Of a DNA stretch of 60,000 bases, positions 25,070-35,345 are shown one piece after another. This stretch comes from Glandiceps talaboti (taxonomy: Eukaryota > Hemichordata > Enteropneusta > Spengelidae): the NCBI RefSeq assembly GCF_964340395.1, contig NC_135555.1, forward strand, positions 21,242,447 through 21,302,446, given 5' to 3'. Within the stretch, counting starts at the first letter, position 1. Every line of letters starts with the position of its first letter. The notes under the pieces were generated by a model. It saw only the letters and a list, made by a program, of their open reading frames with translations. It made no database searches and was not told the origin of the DNA. The translations under genes and the position numbers were made by a program.

Positions 25070-26810
25070 GCCTATGTCATTCTCAATGACTTGTTTTACA
25101 AACTTGTATTATATCTCCCCCTCCATCTTCTATACTTCAGAGTTGGCAAATTAAGCACTGATAACCTCTCCTCATATGAAATGGCATAGATCATTGATAC
25201 AACAAGAAGTACTTCTTCTCTGCACATTTTCTATTGCTTTTTTATCTCTTTTTGTTGTCGGATGCCATACACTGTCTCCATATAATCAAGGTGAGGTCTT
25301 ACCAATGCTTTATGGAGTTTAATAAATGTTTTTTTATCTAGATGACTGAAGCATCACCTGATTAATCCACACATCTTGTTTGCTTTGTTTACTACCTGAC
25401 TTAATGTGCTTACTAAATTTAAGATTGTCCTGGAACAAAACACCTAAATCTCTTTCTTCTGTTGCAATTTCAAGAGGAACTGCTCTACCATCGTATTATA
25501 CATACTGTGTACAATATCACAATTCTCCTTCTTGGCATACTGTACTGACTTATTTGCATGAAATTACAATTATAACTAATTCTGCAACCACTTACATAAA
25601 CTAAAACTGTCATTCTGAAGCTCCATTTGATCAGCTTCATTAAAAATAAACTTATACAATTTCATATCGTCTGTGAACAGTTTGCATACAGCCTTTACTA
25701 CTCCAGGTAAGTCATCATTAATAAAGATAATGAGTAATACTGGCCCTAGAACACTACCTTGAGGTATACCACTAACCACTGGTAACCAGCTCGAATAAAT
25801 CTTGCTGACGACTGTTGGATAAAAAGTTATCGATCCATTTTAACAGAGGCCCTCCAAATGCATATCAGCCTTCTATGGGAATCAAATGCCAAAATATTAC
25901 ATCTACTTAAACCCAATTGTCTATAGCCGAAGACCAGTCTTCTAATATCTACAACCGCTGTAGAATTGCACCACGGCGGTCTCTAAAGCCAACTGGTAGT
26001 CACGAAGCAATCCATGTACATGCATATATGTCCCATAATTGCAGATGTCACTATCCTCTTCAAAAGTTTACACACAGCTGACTTTAGACTGATATGTCTA
26101 TAATTCCCAGGATTGGCCCGTCAGCTTTTTTGAAGATACAACAAATATTGGTCTCTTTTCAAGCACTTGGGACTTCTCCACTTCTGAACATCTTCCCTTA
26201 GAAATCTTGGATGAAATCGTCGGGACCAGCTGATTTGGACAGATCTAATGCCAACAAGTGATTTCGTATATTTTCCACAGTAAAATTTACATCACAAATT
26301 GGAGTACCATCAAAAGAATAGTTAACATCAGGTAAATCCCCATCTGGTTCAGCTGTAAACACAAACCTAAAGAAATTAATTATTCAGTATATTTGCCTTT
26401 ATTTTAGTGTTGATTGTACATTGTGTGTTTCCACAGTTGTCACGCAAATCTGGTAATCCTAACTTAGTCATATTCTTTTCTTGAATATACTTCAAGAATG
26501 ATTCCGTATTTACATTGATTGAATCAGCAAGTCCTTGCTCATAACTCGTCTTGGCGAACTGTATTGTCCGTGTGGCTACGTTTCTTAATTCCTTACAATA
26601 CTTTGTATAATCTTGATAATTGTTTGTGTATGTATACTTTTTCCACGACTTATACTTCTTTTTATCAACTTTCATGGCATTTTGGTCCATCCACAAGGGT
26701 TTACTTCTTTTTTTTCTTGTCAGGGCTTCCAATAGGGATGGTATTGTTCATACACTTTTTGATAATGTCTGGCTCTGGCCTTGGAGTGAGGCCATGAGTC
26801 CGAACTCGGC
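25070..26810 (-). mobile_element. CR1/L2-like LINE ORF2, degraded, minus strand
   Basis: Read on the minus strand from 26810 down. A pre-RT linker at 26732-26376 contains KPLWM...K...YKEL-like spacing. Then NIRNHLLALDLSKSAGPDDF, then FRSGEVPSA and FKKADGP (RT domain 1-2). Then SGIPQGSVLGPVLL and LFTDDMKLY (catalytic region; the usual FADD is FTDD, keeping both Asp). Then DLGVLFQDNLKFSKHIK, then KTFIKLHKALVRPHLDYMET, then VQRRSTS and YEERLSVLNLPTLKYRR near 25190-25110. The order matches CR1/L2 RTs, which reverse-transcribe at the nicked target. Several frameshifts and stops make it inactive. No endonuclease domain was found, so it is a 5'-truncated copy. Confidence 0.85.
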
Positions 26811-26900
26811 TTTGATAAATAAAGTCTATGTTCCGGTTATACACGTACATGTCCATCGTCTCATATTCAGTTTCTCCTTATACTACAATACCAGGCAACT

Positions 26901-27179
26901 CTAAAAGATTTGATACGTCACTACAAAAGTTTTATTTATACTTGACATAATTACAATGAACTGAAGTCTCGTCATCCTTATCCATAAAATACGGGTAAAT
27001 AATGGATACCGTTTGAAAGAAACTCTGTCTTCCTTGACTGTACTACAGTTACGGTAACTAGAGCAATTGATGAAAAAATGAACTTCAGATTCCACTTCAT
27101 TGGAGTCAAACAAATGGCATATTCTGTCTCCTACTGGTATATTAATTATAGATCTACCCATTTCAATCTCTTCTCTCAC
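26901..27179 (-). mobile_element. LINE C-terminal zinc-knuckle remnant, minus strand
   Basis: An open frame of 92 codons contains IEMGR, then IPVGDRICHLFDSNEVES and EVHFFINC. This is the C-x2-C...H-x4-C knuckle at the C-terminus of several invertebrate LINEs. The second Cys is replaced (CHLF), so the knuckle is broken. It abuts the pseudogene at 27181 head to head and is separate from the CR1-like copy below it. Confidence 0.65.
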
Positions 27180-27180
27180 T

Positions 27181-28704
27181 TATGCCAATGCCAAACAGAA
27201 GCTCTTCAGTGTCAATGACCTCTACTGTGCTGCCCATCCTGTACTCGCTCTCCAAGAAATTGCAGAAAGCACCCTGAAGGAATGGGAAGTCATTGAGAGC
27301 AATGGTCACAAGCTTGGGAGACAAAACATCACCACTTGGGCTCACAAGGATTCAGGGACGAGCTGTGCCATTAGATCACTATGTGATGCTTTTGGGCCTT
27401 CTGCAAATGAATCAGCTGGCCACCCCAACCAGTTCCAAGCCTTCATTGGTGAAAGGGACCTACAACTTGAATCATTCAGGGGAAATAGATTCAACTGCCT
27501 CTTTAAGAATGCAACTGCAGCTTTTACCATGCCCAGGATACCATTGACTATTGTAAAAGTCTGCCAACTACAGAGAAAAACCAGTTGATAAAGTGTGTCA
27601 AAGCTGACTTCACAGACCAAGTTTTTATCACTGGTATTCATACACTTGGTGATGTGGAGAAAAACATCACAACACCATACATGGACATGGTCACCAGTGA
27701 CATGCACATAATGGATGCACCAAAGTATTTCAGTAGACTGAGAGACTGTCTCTCTGAGTGGAGCAAGGATGCCAGTGACCTGATGTCCGGGTCGGCAATT
27801 CTGTTTCCCGAGTTCCAACCAAAGAAAGACCATCTATATGACAAACTCTATCATGACAGAAATAATGTTGCAGAGGTAGAAGTACTCCTTTCAATAATCG
27901 GTACTGGCATGCTGGCAGTTGTTGAAAGACAATTGGCAGACCTACTACCAGGAGGTAGGTTTTATGATGCAGACCAGACAGTGAGAGCAGAAACATCATC
28001 AATGCCTCTACGCAATCTGTCTTCAGAGAATTTGTTTGCCAAACTAGACAGACTACAGAAGAATGTGCCAAATGCCAATACAGTCACTATGGAAGGGATA
28101 CTTCTCTGGTCTAAAACTAAAACATACAAGTACCTTAATTCCCTGGATGCTGAAAAGAAAGAACAGTTAATACAACAGGCAAGGTAGAAGTCTCCTCGTG
28201 TGCTGCAGGCCTATAGAGAAAGAAAACACTTGGTTAGGGAGAAGTACCGAGAACAGCTGAAAGAAAAGCAGAGGAAGAAACTATTTGCTGACCAAAAAAG
28301 AATCAACCAAAAAGATAAGATAATTGATGATATAGTAATGAAAGGAGGGCCATGTAAATCAAAGGATGACATTGCAAGTGCCCTTGCAACAAAAAATGAC
28401 AAAGAAAACTTGTCTATCTACAGGCACAAATCAGGTACCAGAAAATGTCCATGGTGTCAGAACTGGCTTGGAGTGGCAACTGTATCAGTTTCAAAGTAAA
28501 GGAAAAAAATTTACATGGAATGAATTAAGGCAAAACTTGGAGAAAATGTTAGAGTACTTACCTCCAGATGATGAACAGGAACCCACTTCACAATCACAGT
28601 CACTTCCACCTTGTAACCCTGGGGAAAAAGAAGAAAAACTTGTGCAACTTAAAAGAAAAATGCTTGATAAAGTTGAGCAACAGAGAAAACAAAAGAAACA
28701 CTGA
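27181..28704 (+). pseudogene. Broken intronless gene, uncharacterised coiled-coil family
   Basis: Long + strand coding trace with no introns. Segment 1 (27181-27527, frame of 27100) has GHKLGRQN, LCDAFGPSAN and SFRGNRFNCLFKNATAAF. A one-base loss in a T run near 27527 shifts to segment 2 (to 28184, frame of 27585), containing DFTDQVFITG, LYDKLYHDRN and LADLLPGGRF. An in-frame TAG lies at 28185-28187, and the frame continues with a charged coiled coil (RKHLVREKYREQLKEKQRKK). Two more shifts near 28415 and 28447 lead to VHGVRTGLEWQLYQFQSKGK and NELRQNLEKML, ending TGA at 28702. From memory, the LPGG core, charged coil and L-x-AQ-x-x-(F/Y)(R/Q)K tail belong to an unnamed protein family expanded in marine animals. 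Function unknown. Possibly transposon-associated or a retrocopy. Confidence 0.7.
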
Positions 28705-30092
28705 GTGAATTGTCTTGTGTTCAGGCAAAAGTGTATTTTGTCTTTGTAATCATCACATCACACCGATTTATATCTCAACTATTCAACTACTCATTCCAAG
28801 AGTTCAAAGTTACTGAACAAATGTTTATGACTGGATGGTAGTATTATACTTAGACTACTTACCTTACCAGACAGGTACCAGGTACAAAGATGCCACACTT
28901 ACACAGTATTTCCTCTTGGTTTTTTTCAGAGAAAAACTGAACTGAAACGTTCGTTAGTGGTTGTCATGGTGAAGACATCACTGTCTAGTTTGTCATTTGT
29001 AACAGGATCAATCAGAAATATGCATTTTTGGAAAAATCAAAAACATTTTGTTTGTTTTTGTTGCAGGGACAATTTAAAATTCAAAGATAACTTGACTAAT
29101 TATAATAAATACAGTTTATTTTATTCTTTCATATTTTACGTGTACATTTGCACAATTTGGCCCGCCTCATTTGCATATTTTTGGAATCTCGTATTTGTAG
29201 CCCCATTACAAATTTTTGAATGGTGACATTGGATTCAGCACCTATTGAAACATACAAATCCCTAATTTCATGTTGATAGCAAAAAAGAAATATGCATACG
29301 TAATTAGGGGACTTATTTTTTTTCTGGAAAACAGTTTTCTGCCGCAACTGATTTTTAGACAAAGTTGTGATTTCAGTGTACGTTTATTCACATGATATAT
29401 GATATATACTTGCAATAATGCCACTTTGCCTAAGTTTACAAATACTTTTTCTGTATGTAAAACAAATTAAATGCTCTTAAGATGTCATTTTCTTGTTGAA
29501 ATTATGGTTTAAAAATGAAGGAAACTCAAATTTTCAAAATTTCAAAATGGTGGCAGAAAAAAAATCGGAAAATTTGATACTTTAAAAATCTGTATCTTCA
29601 ACAGTTGTCCGATTTTAATCATTCAAGTGTCATTTTCCTTCTTTCATCGAGATCTATCTAAGTATGGCAGATTTAATGAGCAATATGTGCATTGAAAAAA
29701 AGTGCCTGACCTGCCTACTGTAAGGGAGAAAGGTTTTCCCTCTAATTTGCTACATGCAAGTCTAACCGGTTCGCAATCTTCGAATCTTAGAAAACGGCCT
29801 ATTATACCACATGGTTTGCCTTTCCTTGTTGCTCTGGTACGAGGGACCGCGTTGGAACTCTATTTTCTGTGAATCAAATTTACAACTCACGTAAGATGAA
29901 GTTTCGTAGAACTTGCTCAGTATCCTCTTTCTTTTTCTCTCTCCTGTATTCCAAAGATAAAGAAAGGCAAGTTTTCGCGCCGTTTGTAGCCGTCAAGTTC
30001 TGTACACTAAGCTTCATGATCATTAGCTTGTCTTCATTGCTCAGTACCTTTTCATTCATTTCTTCGACTTGGTGATGTCAGTGTATATAGAA

Positions 30093-30135
30093 TTTATTTA
30101 TTTATTTATTTATTTATTTATTCATTTATTTATTA
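30093..30135. repeat. (TTTA)n microsatellite
   Basis: About ten TTTA units with one CATT interruption. Confidence 0.9.
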
Positions 30136-30773
30136 AGCCGTGTACACAAGAAGTGAGGAAATATACCAAAAGAAACACTGATGTAATATACATGATACAT
30201 GATTGGTCCTTGAGTCAACATAATTGTTCAAGCAGTGATTTCATTGGTTCACATTGTCTAGCTTATCTTACTGCGTCACACTCAGCAGCCATGCTTGAAG
30301 CGCGATATTTGAAAGACATTTGAGAGGCTGAACTTCACGGAATTCAAGATCAACGAACTCCCAATCTACAGGATGTTTCATGTACCCCAGGCAGAAATGT
30401 TAAATTTAGGGAAGTGAATTACTAAGGTAAAAATTACGTCGTTTTTTTTTAGTTGCTCGACTGAATTTAGTCTCACACACGAGTCACTTACACAATTACA
30501 TTTACAATTACAATAGTGTGTCGTAGATAGATACTCTACAACATCATGTACGAAGTTGAACTTGTGAGCCGCTTCTGTGACATTTCAAGTGATAACCTGT
30601 CCGTTTAATCTCTCGTACGATAAACGGAATGTATCGTATGCACTGTAAATAGACTATGTATACATCTGTGTGTGCTATGAATTGTATGGTACTGAATAGT
30701 GTCCGTGGTTTATTTATCTCCTAACATGACTACAAATGAAATGTCGTCCCTTTGCCTTTGGTGTTCAGCGAAA

Positions 30774-30988
30774 CCTCAGACCACTACGTACTACAAATAG
30801 TGGTCTGAGGCGAAAAGTATGCACCGTGTGCAAGCAGGACTATATTTTACCCACAGTTTAACCCATAGTACATGAACGTTAATGGTGTAACAAGGTATTT
30901 TGTTGTACATTAGTACATATATGCTATTGTATAAAAACGATGTTTAGCACAACTGAACTGGTAACAGGTTAGTCCTGCTTGCATACGG
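30774..30988. repeat. Nested hairpins
   Basis: A perfect 12-bp stem (CCTCAGACCACT at 30774-30785 with AGTGGTCTGAGG at 30799-30810) is followed by an 18/19-match inverted pair. The pair is CCGTGTGCAAGCAGGACTA at 30824-30842 against TAGTCCTGCTTGCATACGG at 30970-30988. A related direct copy (CACCGCCTGTAAGCAGG) follows near 31021. MITE-like but without defined ends. Confidence 0.7.
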
Positions 30989-31090
30989 AGTCAGAGTCAA
31001 GTCAGCAATATAGACTCGTGCACCGCCTGTAAGCAGGGTTAGTAACAGGTAAGGTTCAGTAGTGCTGTAGACATGGTATCGTGTTAGTCT

Positions 31091-31247
31091 TGCTGCTAGA
31101 CGTTCGTGTTCGGGCTTTCTTCCGATACGATAAGCGAACGAAGTTCGCAGTGAGGCCTCGAGGGTGGATGTTTCATCCTCGATAGCGATGTCCTGTCGTA
31201 TTATGTCGTATTGTATCGGAAGAACATCCGAGGTCTAGCAGCTAGAC
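31091..31247. repeat. Imperfect inverted repeat
   Basis: TGCTGCTAGAC...TTCTTCCGATAC on the left pairs with GTATCGGAAGAAC...GTCTAGCAGC on the right. The interior is CpG-rich, with GCGAACGAAGTTCGC also palindromic. Confidence 0.65.
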
Positions 31248-31950
31248 CATGTAGACTGTATGTAGGTGTCTGTGTGTGTGTGTGTGTGTGTACGACAACA
31301 TCTTGTATCTCAAAAGTGCTTAGTCAGTGAGACTGAAACTTGGTGAGATCATGGAAGTATAACCCACTTCCATGGTGAGATGTTTCAAGAAGCGTTATTC
31401 TGCATATTTCGTTGAAAACATTTTGACACAATTGGCCCTAGCAACCATGATCACGCCCTTAGCAACAACCGAATGGCAGTATATTTTGCTAAAATATGAA
31501 AGGGCTACATGTAGATTGGCAACAGCCATTAGACTTTTGTAATAATATATCTACATGTAACACTGTGTGAATATTTTAGTTGATACAATGGAATTAAAAC
31601 ATGATACTGATAGTTTGTTAGAACTCTGCCTGTATACAATGAAGTAAGGACTAGATAATGATTCATTAGAAACTAAATGCATTTTGTTTTGTATTAATAA
31701 ATCTTACAATTTATTTTTTTCAGGCTAAATATATGATGCATCAATGAATGCAATTCTTCAATTATGAAGGAAGCCTGAAGGAAGTCTTTTGGAAGGACAA
31801 GAGCTAAGAGCCTGTCAATCAATCACAAGATAAGTTATATCTAATTAATATGCAAATTGTTTGTTGACCCTGCATGTCTCATGAGACACTGAGCGACTGA
31901 AGCATAACATAGCCTCCCCTTTCAGGAGGTAAAAAATAACATAAAATTGA
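31248..31950. repeat. Noncoding dispersed-type repeat with (TG)n
   Basis: Begins with a (TG)n run (about 31270-31291), then text of the style ATCTCAAAAGTGCTTAG...ACTTGGTGAGATCAT. It ends near CCTCCCCTTTCAGGAGG. The layout resembles the block starting at 50003 (TG run, then a sentence about 60-80 bp later with CTTTCAAACCTGG). No ORF. Family membership is a guess. Confidence 0.35.
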
Positions 31951-32335
31951 CTAGATATCGATACTATGTAGATGCAGCAATGTGAATATGACTTTCACCA
32001 ATCTTGAAGCATGTTTGTCTTCAGTATGTCATGAAATTTCATAGCAAGAATAAGACAAGTGTGTCAGTACATATATTGGCAATCATGGTTAAATATATAT
32101 TGTTGAAATGCACAGAAATCAGATAATAGTGTGACCTTTTTGAACTCCAATTTCAGTCCCTGCTAGCTATTCCTATGGGATAACATGTTATTTACTAGGT
32201 ACCAGACTTAAGGAGGCTTGCTATGACTTACTTAATGGCATAACAGGTTTAAAAAAATTTGCACAGGTATAATAAAAAAATTGAAAAATCAAAGTGTAAA
32301 AAAAAGATTAGTCACAGCTCTAATTTTGGAACAAG

Positions 32336-32350
32336 AGCGCCCTCTAGTGA
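32336..32350 (-). promoter_or_regulatory. CTCF-like motif, one mismatch
   Basis: The minus strand reads TCACTAGAGGGCGCT. Only the first base departs from the CTCF core consensus. Single, isolated site. Confidence 0.3.
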
Positions 32351-32449
32351 CAGTATAGTTTTTGTATATTTCATTAGGAGTTGCATACCTTTTTAAAAGC
32401 ATTTTTGGAAGATTTCAGTATGGACTATTAAACTGTTTAGCACATGTAG

Positions 32450-33190
32450 TATTTCAGTGCATGATACACAGAATAATATATTATTGAGAGCAGCCTATAT
32501 GTCTTCTATGCGTTACTCAAAATGGGGCATTTATATAAGAAATTTACTTGATAAATATAGTGAGAACAGCACTTGGTCAAATCTTTGCAAATTCAATTAT
32601 ACAATCAAAAAAGTTCATGATAATTTATGTAAAGAATTTTGTAAATCTTGGTTCAGGGAATTACATAATGACATTAGAAGAAATAGTACTGATAAAAACA
32701 AATTGAGAACATATAGATTGTTTTTAAAACAGATTTTGTTTTTGAGAAATACCTTGTTCATATTAAAAATCCTGTTCATAGAACACTAGTAACTAAATTT
32801 AGAATTTCAGATTATAACATTCAAATGGAATTAGGAAGGCGTTGTACTCCTAAGATTCCTGCGGATGAAAGATTCTGTAAATTTTGTCAAAATATGGTAG
32901 AAGGTGAATTTCATCATTTAATTATTTGTTCTCATTACATAAATGAGAGGAAGAAACTTTTTTCTTCTTTTTCATTAAGTAATTACAATTTTCATTCCTT
33001 AGATAACAAAAGTAAATTTTTGCATATTTTGTCTGCAGATGATAAACTTTCTCTTGGAAACTTTCTTGTTAATGTAAAAAATATAGCAGTTGGCTAAATG
33101 ATTGTATTTTATTTACTTATTTTTGTATGCTTTACCATGCTCGCTAAAGCATGATGTTACGCAATAAAAGATTGAGATTATTAAATTAAA
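32450..33190 (+). mobile_element. 5'-truncated LINE, C-terminus and 3' end
   Basis: The first frame (32457-32720) carries a helical stretch ending NKLRTYRLF. A shift in the T/A run near 32718-32726 moves to the frame FKTDFVFEKYLVHIKNP, then VTKFRISDYNIQMELGRR and IPADERFCKFC...GEFHHLIIC (C-x2-C, H-x4-C zinc knuckle), ending TAA at 33095-33097. The 3' end has a short stem (GCTTTA...TAAAGC) and AATAAAAGATTGAGATTATTAAATT, a typical LINE tail. One frameshift and otherwise clean, so relatively young. Confidence 0.8.
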
Positions 33191-33366
33191 CTGGTCATTT
33201 TGTTTGGAAATGAATGAAAGCAAGATATTTTGTCAACAATTGGTGAACAGCAGTAGATTCATGAATGTTGGTCAACTTTTCAACTATTATAAGCAGTTTT
33301 GCATTTTTTTGTGAAAACTATGTAAATATGTAATTTTTATGGCCGAGCAAGAGTGCATTATGTGCT

Positions 33367-33424
33367 CAGATAATCCACTGCAAATCCAGGCTCCTCAGAT
33401 AATCCACTGCAAATCCAGGCTCCT
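33367..33424. repeat. Perfect 29-bp tandem duplication
   Basis: Two identical copies beginning CAGATAATCCACTGC. Confidence 0.95.
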
Positions 33425-34261
33425 GATTAGCCAAGCCAAATCATACTTTGTATTATGAATACTTAACATTTAGTTTACACGTCTACTTGAATACACAGTA
33501 TAAAGTATGGATGAAGTCAAAACAACTATATCAGTTTACATACCACATAAATTTATACAATGAAAATTCCACCAAAGAATGTCTGATCACATACACTTTT
33601 ATAGTTAAAGTTAGAATCAGGCAATCAACAAGATGAGTGACATAATACAAAAACCAGGTACTAAACTAATGCAAACTAAACTGCCCATGTGAAACAAACA
33701 TGAGATGTATGAATCAATAATGAAAAGACAACATTGTAGGTAGAATTGGGTAAAAAAAATGTTGAAGGCAACAAGTGATTTAGAGTTCAGTAGATTATGT
33801 TTACTATGAATAATTTGGTCACTGAATAAAACACACAAAATGATTTTTTAAAAATCTGATAACTTAAACAATATTCAAGTTAGAAACAAACTAAAACAGT
33901 AAAAACAATAAATGTAAGACTTTCAGCAACTAAACAATATTTAATTACCAAGTGTCAATTAGTCATTGTGAAATACAAAAATAGCGTAAGAAAAATGCGT
34001 TAAAAATTCAAGGAAAAACTTCACCTAGTTTGTATAAACAAATAAATACTAAAAACAAGTGATAAATAAACCAAGAACATGAATACAATATAATGTTGAT
34101 TTATCATTTTGCAAAGAAAATACAAATTAATATATACATCATGTTCGGGTCAATACGATCTAGTAAATGGGTCATTGTGAAGCAAAGGAGTGACAAACGA
34201 CACATTTTAATAAACAAATACATATTGCATACCATGCAGTATATTAGGAAATGGACTAACA

Positions 34262-34505
34262 TACATTGTACTTAATACTAACCAACTAACAACTTACCCA
34301 TCCCACCCTAAATGAAAGTGCACCCTGCCCATTCCCTGCTCTACCCTACCCAACCAGACCCATATAGACCTGCCACCAACAAACCTATCACCCTACCCTG
34401 CCCATCAAACCCTACCAAGCTCCAATTCATCCTCAGCTGCCACCCCATCACATTTCACTCACCTATCCAAACCTTTATCCCATCATCTCCTACCCTACCC
34501 TAGCA
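34262..34505. repeat. C-rich CCCTA-like tract
   Basis: Strongly strand-asymmetric sequence, few G, with repeated TACCCTACCC/CCTACC words. The short open frame within is compositional. Confidence 0.7.
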
Positions 34506-35149
34506 AACCTGTGCAATTATTAGTCTGGTTTGCCGGACTAGTGACTACATGTATATGCAAAAGCACTTGATCAGCAAAGATGTAAAGTATATCGCTAAGA
34601 AGAAAACCACCAAGTCTGCGAGGTTGGAAGCATCAGGAGAACAATGTCGATATATGCAAAGTACTTCTAATCCCCGGTCAACATCCTAAGCCAATAACAA
34701 AGACATGTGGGCTGATGCAGTTTGAGAGCTCAGGAGTGAATCCAAGTTTTTTTCAGAACATTGGATGCTAACTTTGCAGTGGTTTGCATGACTAGAGTCA
34801 GCTGTTCAGTAAAGAAAAATCCTGCTTCTGGAAATCCCAGCAAGTTATTCCTGTTGTTCCGGCTACTGGAACACACAACTATTAATGACATTGTTATTCA
34901 GTGAAGAAAAGAAATTGTCAGCAGATGAGTTGTCAATACCGGTATGTTTGACTCTATCTGCCACCTGTACATATTCAGCAGCCTTCGTGATTCAACAGAC
35001 CTTTGATTCATTCTCGCCATCAGTGATTTTGTATGCCAACATTCCAGAAAATCTTCCAGCAAGACATCGTAACTTTGTATCACTGCACACATAGTAATAT
35101 CCTATTACGCATGAACAAAGCATCGATGTCTTGCAGCAAATCTACCCCT

Positions 35150-35345
35150 TTACGCCATACCCTACTTGTCCAGTCCTGTATACCCATCCTTAAATTGCCC
35201 TACCCTTCCCATCCATACCATACCATCCCCACATAACCCAATCTATCCCAGCCCTACCCTACCTAACCCTCACCAAACCCTACCCTGTCCATTACAAATT
35301 CCTCCTCCTCCCAGCCCACCATATCCTCCTCTTGCCTGCCCAAAT
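35150..35345. repeat. Second C-rich CCCTA-like tract
   Basis: Same composition and words (CCCTACC, CCATACC) as the tract at 34262. The two flank about 650 bp of ordinary sequence. Confidence 0.7.

Larger units (their letters stand above)
28705..32440. other. Gene-free stretch with hairpins and noncoding repeats
   Basis: No recognisable coding sequence. It contains (TTTA)n at 30093-30135, GC-richer inverted repeats between 30774 and 31247, a (TG)n run and a noncoding repeat block to about 31950. The 28705-30090 part shows nothing I can name. Confidence 0.6.

Noticed and set aside
34549-34690. Short + strand Lys/Ser-rich frame starting near ATGCAAAAGCACTTG
   Set aside because: About 44 codons with no recognisable motif and no convincing splice partners.
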